DNA of 64,000 nucleotides, from NCBI GenBank assembly GCA_001695595.3, contig MBPM02000062.1, positions 124,001 through 188,000 on the forward strand, read 5' to 3'. Under the pieces are notes generated by a model that made no database searches, had not been told where the DNA came from, and saw only the letters and a list, made by a program, of their open reading frames with translations. The stretch comes from Plasmopara viticola. Lineage: Eukaryota > Oomycota > Peronosporomycetes > Peronosporales > Peronosporaceae. The position numbers and the translations under genes are program-made. Shown here one piece after another: positions 55,870 to 64,000 of this stretch; position 1 is the stretch's first letter, and the number at the start of each line of letters is the position of its first letter.

Positions 55870-57618
55870 CTAAGGGCAAGACTTCCAGAATTGCCACCAA
55901 CCTTTCTCGCAAGGAGCGGGAGCCGGAGTCGGGGCGGGAGTCGGGGCGGGAGTGGCGGCGGGGGCGGGCGCAGCGCTCGCCTCAGCAACAGGGGCTTCAG
56001 CTGGCTCGGCCGTCGTAGGTTTGGTCACGCCGGGGATGCTTTCGGGCTTTAAGTCTTTCTCAGTCAAGGCGTCCAAGCCAGCCCAGTCAATTTCATCTCC
56101 GGCTGGAGCTGTGAGGGATTTCGGAGACACAATGCGTCGCTTGGGTTTTTCACCTCCTGAAGAGCTACCGGCGTCACCTGAGGCCGTTGAAGTAGTTGTT
56201 TGGGTCTCCTCTTTTGACGCTTCTTCCTCCTCCAAAGCTTTCTTATCGGCAGCTCCGCTACCAGAAGCACTAAGAGAACTTGAATCTACGTCCAGAATTG
56301 ATTTTTGAGTGGCTAAATTAGCCACATCCTCGTTGTCCTTTGGAGAACTACCACTGCCACTGTCACTTGGAGCGAGCTCATCCTGATTCTCGGTAAATAG
56401 AGTGTCCAAGATATCTTGACTACCAGAAGCGAAAGCCTCACTGACAGTGGCTTTTAATTTCTGCTTAGTCGATGGGGTACTCGGAGCGCTGCCACTGTCA
56501 CTAGAAGCGAGCTCATCTTGGTTCTCGGTAAGAAGAGTATCCAAGATATCTTGACTACCAGAAGCAAAAGTCTCACTGACCGTGGATTTTAACTTCTGCT
56601 TAATTGATGGGGTACTCGAAGCGCTGCCACTGTCACTTGAAGCGAGCTCATCCTGATTCTCGGTAAATAGAGTATCCAAGACATCTTGGCTACCAGAAGC
56701 AAAAGCCCCACTGACCGTGGATTTTAATTTCTGCTTAATTGATGGGCTACTCGAAGCGCTGCCACTGTCACTTGAAGCGACCTCATCCTGATTCTCGGTA
56801 AATAGAGTATCCAAGATATCTTGGCTACCAGAAGCAAAAGCCCCACTGACCGTGGATTTCAATTTCTGCTTAATTGATGGGGTACTCGAAGCGCTGCCAC
56901 TGTCACTTGAAGCGACCTCATCCTGATTCTCGGTAAATAGAGTATCCAAGATATCTTGGCTACCAGAAGCAAAAGCCCCACTGACCGTGGATTTCAATTT
57001 TTGCTTGATTGATGGGGTACTTGAAGCGCTGCCACTGTCACTTGAAGCGACCTCATCCTGATTCTCGGTAAAAAGAGTATCCAAGATATCTTGGCTACCA
57101 GAAGCGAAAGCCCCACTGACCGTGGATTTCAATTTCTGCTTGATTGATGGGGTACTCGAAGCGCTGCCACTGTCACTTGAAGCGACCTCATCCTGATTCT
57201 CGGTAAGAAGAGTATCCAAGATATCTTGGCTTCCAGAAGCGATAGCCTCACTGACAGTGGCTTTCAATTTATGCTTAGTCGATGGGGTACTCGAAGCACT
57301 GCCACTACTACTCGCGCTGTCAAACTGCACTGGTATATTCTTTCTCACAAAAGTTTCGAGAGTCAACTTGGGCAATTCCTCTAGGGCTTTCGCTATGGCA
57401 TCAGGCCCAGCAGCAACAACGTCGGCACCGACGAGGTCTTCCAAGGCGCTCTGGTTTACGTCGCTAAGGCCAGTGTCTTGACTCGCACCGCTTGTGCTTG
57501 CCACACTTCGCTCCTCGAGCTCAGTTACCAAGTTGCGACTTTCCGCGTTTGCACTTCTCACGTTTTGACTCGAAAAGAGTGCAACAACCGCGACCGTCAC
57601 GGTCATACGCACGCGCAT
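55870..57618 (-). CDS. Secreted repeat protein 3, two-Cys/Trp tail family
   Basis: Predicted secreted protein of 582 residues; function unknown. The ATG at 57618 gives a signal peptide MRVRMTVTVAVVALFSSQ aligned with proteins 1 and 2. RNLV at residues 28-31 followed by EER at 35-37 resembles a degenerate RxLR-EER and coincides in position with RHLV of protein 1. Residues 113-427 are seven 45-residue tandem units (KLK[AS]TVS..., SQDILDTL, TENQDE, SSDSGSASS). A Ser/Glu-rich stretch follows, then an Ala/Pro/Thr-rich linker (PAPTPAPTPAP). The tail CEKGWWQFWKSCP carries the only two cysteines, bracketing WW and FW. Unlike proteins 1 and 2, it lacks the RRLR ending. It lies on the opposite strand from the other two, 108 bp from SINE copy 3. 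Confidence 0.88.
   Translation of the reverse strand: MRVRMTVTVAVVALFSSQNVRSANAESRNLVTELEERSVASTSGASQDTGLSDVNQSALEDLVGADVVAAGPDAIAKALEELPKLTLETFVRKNIPVQFDSASSSGSASSTPSTKHKLKATVSEAIASGSQDILDTLLTENQDEVASSDSGSASSTPSIKQKLKSTVSGAFASGSQDILDTLFTENQDEVASSDSGSASSTPSIKQKLKSTVSGAFASGSQDILDTLFTENQDEVASSDSGSASSTPSIKQKLKSTVSGAFASGSQDILDTLFTENQDEVASSDSGSASSSPSIKQKLKSTVSGAFASGSQDVLDTLFTENQDELASSDSGSASSTPSIKQKLKSTVSETFASGSQDILDTLLTENQDELASSDSGSAPSTPSTKQKLKATVSEAFASGSQDILDTLFTENQDELAPSDSGSGSSPKDNEDVANLATQKSILDVDSSSLSASGSGAADKKALEEEEASKEETQTTTSTASGDAGSSSGGEKPKRRIVSPKSLTAPAGDEIDWAGLDALTEKDLKPESIPGVTKPTTAEPAEAPVAEASAAPAPAATPAPTPAPTPAPAPCEKGWWQFWKSCP
56338..57282 (-). repeat. Seven 135-bp coding tandem repeats
   Basis: Seven head-to-tail 45-codon units. 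The central ones (units 2-4) are almost identical at the protein level, while the outer units 1, 6 and 7 are more diverged (ATVSEA versus STVSGA), the gradient expected from unequal exchange. Short-read assembly could misjudge the copy number. Confidence 0.92.
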
Positions 57619-59025
57619 GTTTGATGAACAATATTGTCGAAAACTCTAAAGCTTGGGTTGTCCTGCCAGCGCAGATTGCGATGTGAAGACTTTCTACCGG
57701 AGTTTCTATGTAGAAGAAAGGGGCAGCTCTCGTCTCGATTTCATCATCGGCTCTTTGCACCTTTTGTTTGTTAAGAACGATTTTTAGAAACTTATGTAAG
57801 AAACGCAGGCAGGATGGGACACCACTTGCTTTTACATGTGTAGAAGCGTAGCGTCGGAATTTTGGCTTTTTCGTCTAGACTGACTTGATTTCTTCACTTG
57901 ATTATTTTCTCGTTTTAGAAATATTATGTAATGCTTGAAGAGATCAGAGTTGCATTTAATCGGCACGCTGTTGCTATGAAGCTTCCTGCCCCTCTTTTGT
58001 CGAAAGGCCCAATGAAGTTAGGCTTTCGGGGGTATACATTGTGTCTGCGTACTTTAATGTATCGCGTCTTCGTAGAGGTTGCGCTCATGACGGAACGTGC
58101 TTGATTGTCATACCTGCTTCAAGCTCACGTTGTCATGCGCTCAAAGACTCGATCGGCACGCTTTTAAGTCCACTCATGCCTCGTATGGTGCATTATACTT
58201 TGCTTCAGCAATCGGCTGCATCACGATGCTCTGGCATCAAAAGACTTACTGGATGACCTCTTTTGCGATGCAATGCACGTAGTCAGCAACTTATTTCGTG
58301 GTATCAGGATCGTTCCGCTAGTCAGTATCAAAGAAATTGTCGCAATGGGACGCTCTAATACAAAAAACGCACTTATCACGGTGATTGCTGTCACAATCTT
58401 GTCTTTTTACCATGCCATTTCAACGATTTTTTGGATTGCTCTTACAACTTTGCCTTTTACGATTGCAATTTAAGCCGACACTACTGCTTAGTGTACTTCC
58501 GCAAGGTTTGTACTGGTCTATGCCAAGTCTACATAGTTGCTCCACCTTGTAAATTCAAGCGTGCATCAGGGCTGCACACGAAGCCAGACATACAACCATC
58601 TCGGTAGTCATATGCTGCGTATGAGCGAGTCACGATGGGCAATTAATCATAAAAATCGACCATTTTCTCAAATTCAATTGAGCTTTTGAAAACCAAAAAT
58701 TTACTTGACTTATAGAAGCGATGTGTAAAAAAGTTCGCAGGGTCGTCATCTTCGGATCAGATTTGGTAGCAGAGCACTGGATTGAGCCAGTCCTGCCGAA
58801 GACGCTAGTCACGATAATTAAAGCGTCTACGTGGGAACAGTTTGAGGATAAAATTAACGGATTGTTAATCCATTAATTTTGTAGAGGACACGACCCTTTG
58901 GTGACGAAGCTTAATCAGCACTGTAATATACCACTTTGGCTTCCATCGGGAAACGATGTAGCTCCGCACTTAATTGCACCAACAATTTTTTATGAGCTTA
59001 TCGCATTCCGGAGCCTATGGCAAGG
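57619..59025. other. Gene-free spacer
   Basis: Includes the upstream region of secreted protein 3. No gene seen; short frames only. Confidence 0.5.
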
Positions 59026-59259
59026 CTAAGCACCTGTCTTTTCGCGCGTACGCGACATGGTATAAATTCGTTTTAGATGAGAGCATAGCTTACACCTTAA
59101 CCGGTGCGAGAACGCGCCAGCCAAAACCTCCTTCTCTCGCGGCTTATAACTTATCCCAAAATTATATTCCGCAGGGAAGAAGAGCCACTTAGCTATTGTT
59201 TGCGAGAGGTGAGACGACCGCGTCGCGGTGCGCAGCGACGCATGATTTAAAGAGATCAC
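59026..59259 (-). pseudogene. Ty3/gypsy RNase H scrap
   Basis: The minus-strand frame encodes NHASLRTATRSSHLSQ, AKWLFFPAEYNFGISYKP and EVLAGAFSHR, matching the end of gypsy RNase H (TDHxSL..., W...L..YNF.I.YKPG..N.VADALSR). No LTR or other domain of this copy is seen nearby. It is a different element from the one at 48-54.7 kb, which lies on the other strand. Confidence 0.65.
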
Positions 59260-62200
59260 GAATGACTGTAAAGCTGACCAATTAAATGCTTAATTTGACA
59301 AGAGCATACTTTATTGCAAGTAGCTTTTGTCTAGACAAAAACTTTTTTTCAACAGCCTTGAGCTACACATATTAAAATGCGGTCCTTAGATCTCAGCCTC
59401 TGATGTCTGCTTACAGCAGTGCATACAATGCCGAACGGCTGTTCTGTAGCCGACAAGACCAGAGTCGGCGCCAGCAAAAGACTTTTCTTGACTTTGCCAA
59501 GCAATATTTGATGGTTGGCGTGCCCAATACAGTCTGTATCCTTCTTAAGGGATTTAATAATGGTCAAGCCGCTTGTGCACAGTTTGCACTCGATAATTGA
59601 CAAGTCCAAGTCACTTCCTTTTGTCGTTTTGATCGTCTTGATCTTAGCGGGCTTTGTCCGAATGCCGTTCTTACCATCAAAATACCCTGAAGACGTTTTC
59701 CTTCTTCACCATTCATGCATCACACGCATCGGTGTAGAACTTATTCGTTAGCATCTACTCGCAAGTGAAAAATACGGATTTTACATCAATCATCCTTTGT
59801 TATATACAAATTTAATGAATGCGCCATTTAAATATTTGTCCTGTAGGGCCTGAACAAGCACGTCGCCAAAATCGAGACGTTACAGACGCATTTAAGTAAT
59901 TTGGGTGCATGGCCAGCCTATCCCGAAGCCGACTTTTTGGAGTACCGACCGCTGTCAATGACCAGTCACTCTCTCGCATTAGAAGTCATAACTACTTGTC
60001 GACTAAGTCGAGCGCACTGTACACTACACATCCGCCATATAGCTTAGCGACGCAGTTTCTTAGAAGAATGAGCGTCTGTAGCCGCATTCAGCTGTTGTAA
60101 AGAAAGTCAGTTCCATGACGTACACCTCGAATAGATAAACATGTCGAAGGCGGCTCTCAAGAGACCAATCGAAGTCTTTATACACCGCTCCGTTTAGAAA
60201 TAGAATTAGTCAATGTCTTGTTCAAGCAGCATGACCACCACTCCGGCTATGCCCTTGATCTTGTACTGTGTCGAGCAAGAACTGAAGGAGTGGACAATAG
60301 GCTTATCTTGCCTTCATCCGTACCGATATCCTTTTTTATTAGGGTATATATCCGAGTGCTAATGTTATTTACCAACATGTCGGCGTAAGACCCTCCCCGT
60401 CCAAGACGGTATGTAATGCTCTGCTCGACGAGACATGATGCTGTCTGTACCATGTAGGGATCGAAAATTCAAAGCAGCCTGGTGTGTCGTATTATATTAC
60501 CACGATTATGCATTGACGAATCGACGTTTATATTGACATTTAGGAAAGAGCTGCACTTCTTGGAGCCCCACTCAGCAAAGATTCCCGCTTCACATACACC
60601 AAACGAGTGACACACCGATAATCTCGACATCGGGACGACAACGCCACGCCAGGTATAGAGCGAAGGCGTTCGATGACAAGAATTGTTCAGTAAGCTTCGT
60701 GCCTCTACACAATCATCTTCAAAGCCTACTTCTTCTACTTTAGGCTAGTTTAATGATCAATGAAGCAATCAATGAAATTAGTCGGCGCTTCAAATTTGAT
60801 AATATGTATTTATGACTTAGCAAAAGAGACTTGCAAGCACGGTCTGTAGACCCGATCACAAACTATTTAGGTAGACCCAGTAGACCTGAAGTCCCATCTT
60901 GAGCCTTGAAAAACCTAGCTTTTCTTTAGCACGCCGTTCCGAGCCTATAGTTTTTTTTCGATATAGCAGACATAAAATTGGTCCTAAATTTTGATTTGCT
61001 CGATTGGATGCGCTTGGCGCATGAGAAATCTCAACTTGAAACGGCGTGTATAACCACAGATACCTCGTCAAGTGAAATACAGTTTTCACTGCAATCCGAG
61101 GTATTTTTTCTAAACGATGATGGCATACAAAGGCAAGTAAGACATCTATGATCCACGATGACTTTGTCGTTGATGAAGACATAGAAACAATCCTTCTACT
61201 GCTTTATTGGTTAGCAAACCTTGCTTGACTTAACATCATTGTTTGCACTCCTGCTTTCAATTTGTCTCGTCAGATCTGATCCACACTTTAAACTCACGCT
61301 GAAATAACGAGTCATTAACACGCGCATAATTGCAGCGAAGTGGCTCTTTCACACATAAAAAGGATCAATCACATACTACGCCCCGGACTGCCGGCTAACA
61401 AAGAATTATTCCAATAATCGTGGGGTTGACGAGTGATCTAGCGTTTTTTGGCCTGGTGGTCTTTCTTAAGTTGCTTACAAAGCGTAGGAAAGGTGTTCGG
61501 TGCCGTGTTTGAGTCTTCAAACAACGTACCAGGTACGTAACAGATCAAACTTGCAGTCCCGAGTGGTAAATTTAGCCTCTTGTAAATACCGTATTGTCCG
61601 GAGTTAGACATTTCTCAGTGGCAGAGGAAAGGCAATTTCTCTGACACGTAGCATGCAGTACCTGCGTGGCCCGAATAGTATTATCGCTGCTGTTAAACCA
61701 AATGTATCAAGGATACACATAGTGTGTGTGTCACCAGGAGGTTGTACTCTATCACGTTCGTGCACGTCTATAACGATAGAAAAGGGGATAGGCTCTGTCA
61801 GTTATGCTTAATTACGTGTAATCGGATCGTACTAATTGTAATCAAAGTACTCTTCCGCTGTCAATTTACTGCATTTTACAGCTCATTATCAAAAGATTTG
61901 ATGTTACGATGTACTACATAGTACTGAATGACGTTTCGAATATCAACAAAAAACAGTACTAAAATTCTCTGACGTTACCGAGCTAACACAAAAGTAACAC
62001 AAGGTCTTATTAATACTGCTTCATTTATACTAGTAGGGGGTATGATGATTGTACAATACTTATTTTACGAAAGGCTAAATTAAAAATATTAGCTAGAAGT
62101 TTAAGGGCGAGAGGTACAGTAGGCTTTGATAATAACACCAACATTATTCTCAGAGTCAGGCGGATCGCAATCTGCGATACATATAGACTAAAGAAAGGTT

Positions 62201-64000
62201 AATTGTCGTCCGCATCAACGGACCTGAAACAGACGTTATCTCTCAGGCTCAAGCCAAGCTCACACTATCTATGTACCTAGCAGCATCCCAGTGCTAGGAC
62301 GCTATGCCGACATATGACGCTTCGGTCGCTAGTAGATAACAAATCGCGCGCCAGCTACCCTTTCCTTAAAGTATTCTATTCTTAAGCCTCATGCTAGACA
62401 AAAGCCACTAGCCTCGGCATCACAGAGCGAAGAGAATAAATGCTACCCTTATCAGAGTCTAAAGCCAGATTATATTTGCACAATGTGATGTTGTCGACGC
62501 ATTCCTTCGTGTAAAACACGAGGCACTACGAAGTTTGGAGGGATACGTTTTCCTACTTATCGCCGACTGAAAGCAAGATGGAAAGTTGCGAACCGTACAC
62601 GTGTACAAAACGCCGAATGCGGCTATCATATATATCAACATAGACACCGAGTTTTCGAAAGGAAAGTCAACATAGTGGGATGTGCAATGTACAGTGCGCT
62701 CGGCTTATTTGACGAGTAGAGCGAGGGAGTGAAGAACTATTGATCACAGTCGACACATGCTCCGGGAAATTCTGGCCATGCTCCAAGGGCCTTTAAGCAC
62801 CTGCAACACTTTGTTTTCTGATTACGTATCTTTTCTAACTTTACAGGGCAAATGCACAGACAACTCGTATGGCACTTTTGTCTTGGAGCGCTCGATCCAA
62901 ACCAATTGACAATGAAATTTCATATCATCAAACGACACGGTAGAGAAATTGCTCTGCTTTTAGTACAATGTTGAGTGTGTCCCGCATAGCCGCTGAAACA
63001 TCTGTTCTTCACTCACTCAATCAACAAATATCACACTTTTGGTTATGCGTACCGACAAAAAAAAACTCATACTTACCAGCTGCCAACAGTGTAATGGTAG
63101 TGGTAAGTTTGCTTGGAAGGGGTCTTCCTTGATACGCTTTACGCGTGCGCACAGATGTAACAACCTATTTATGTGGCTTGCTCTACCAGTAGTGAGTGCT
63201 TACCAAGTCGTACGTTTTCTTTCTGTCGAAATTACCATCCAGCGGTGTACTGTAAGTCTTATAGAAAATTGATGTTCTTCTTTTGAAAGAGTGTCCTTAA
63301 GATGTTTGAAATCAGACTGGACATGTCCGAACAGATAATCCGCAGACAAATAATTAGTTAGAGCAACCATAATATGCTCCGAGCGAGGTAAGGGAGGAAC
63401 GCCCGAGCGTTTGTTGAGGTCAGCTTTCAAGTAACGCATGAACAAGTCAAAGACGTTAGGACTTAACGACTTAGTGTTTTGAGTCACATTTGCAATAAAA
63501 TGGTTGAAAACAAAGACCTACAAAAAAATTACCTGAAGCGAAAGGAATTTAACACGGCGGGACGTATACTTAACTTTTGGTATCAGTAAATGTTGAAGTA
63601 TTGTCTGCGAATGATGTTACTGCTGTATCCAGGACTTGACAGTGTCCGCGTGCAGTTGGACCATTTGATGAAGCTATATCTCAAAGAGATACACGAATGC
63701 GTTCGACAATCAAACAAGAATATAAAGGCACCAAATGCTCGATATGGGCTTCCTAAGGCGTCATATCCCGAAGAATGAGAGCACGGAAGTGCAAGTACCG
63801 GGTCATCCGCAAGCGTACCCACGTCATCGACTGGGTGAAAAGCTGACCACATTATTTGTTGTGAGAAAGGCGATTTCAGTACTTGCTCACGAAGCAAAGT
63901 GACAACGCTCATAGGGACCGACAATTGATTAAAATTTTTGAAAGCTACGGCACTCCGTGCATGATTTGGCGAAGACAGAGCTTTGTCGATACTTGAGGTG
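59260..64000. other. Gene-free spacer to window end
   Basis: No convincing gene. A minus-strand frame at 63200-63487 (LNKRSGVPPLPRSEH...SDFKHLKDTLSKEEHQFS) reads like decayed coding sequence of unknown origin, but nothing around it supports a call. The remainder is AT-rich with short frames. Confidence 0.5.

Overview
The window looks like a gene-sparse, repeat-rich stretch of an oomycete (Peronosporales-like) nuclear genome. The evidence is: long, nearly intron-free, GC-rich genes in AT-richer spacers; upstream motifs resembling the oomycete initiator/flanking region; one short 91-nt GT-AG intron; secreted acidic Ser/Asp/Ala-rich proteins; and decayed LINE and Ty3/gypsy elements. The species cannot be fixed from the sequence alone. 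Only six protein-coding genes are convincing; about 80% of the window is spacer or mobile DNA.

Layout. 1-1.8 kb spacer; 1.8-2.6 kb secreted protein 1 (+); 2.6-7.0 kb spacer; 7.08-10.9 kb tripeptidyl-peptidase II (+), split by an apparent one-base frameshift; 11.4-13.7 kb PRMT7-type arginine methyltransferase (+); 13.7-16.7 kb spacer; 16.7-22.8 kb a roughly 6-kb LINE on the minus strand (ORF1, endonuclease, reverse transcriptase, C-terminal zinc knuckle) with a few frameshifts; 25.2-27.1 kb ZIP metal transporter (+) with one intron; 27.8-28.3 kb a decayed coding frame; 28-41.7 kb spacer with small tandem duplications and possible copia scraps; 41.8-43.6 kb secreted protein 2 (+); 43.9-44.0 kb a perfect 45-bp-arm hairpin; 45.7-46.4 kb a diverged tandem duplication; 47.98-54.68 kb a complete but decayed LTR retrotransposon with a 5-bp target-site duplication; 55.4-55.75 kb a SINE-like element with its own 12-bp duplication; 55.9-57.6 kb secreted protein 3 (-); 57.6-64 kb spacer with a gypsy scrap.

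Two results stand out. First, the three secreted proteins form one family. They share a start of the form MRV...ALFS[ST]Q with ALF at residues 13-15. Each has exactly two cysteines, both close to the C-terminus and bracketing a Trp/Phe cluster of the form C-x2-[GS]-[FW]-W...[FW]-W-K-[NS]...C, while the middles are low-complexity and internally repeated (seven 45-residue units in protein 3, two 56-residue units in protein 2). Second, a ~328-bp SINE-like unit sits in both LTRs of the gypsy element and once more alone. The SINE-bearing part of the two LTRs is nearly identical, while the rest of the LTRs differs at roughly one base in five to ten. This suggests LTR-to-LTR gene conversion.

TPP II, PRMT7 and the ZIP transporter are ordinary housekeeping genes with no obvious functional link to one another or to the secreted family.
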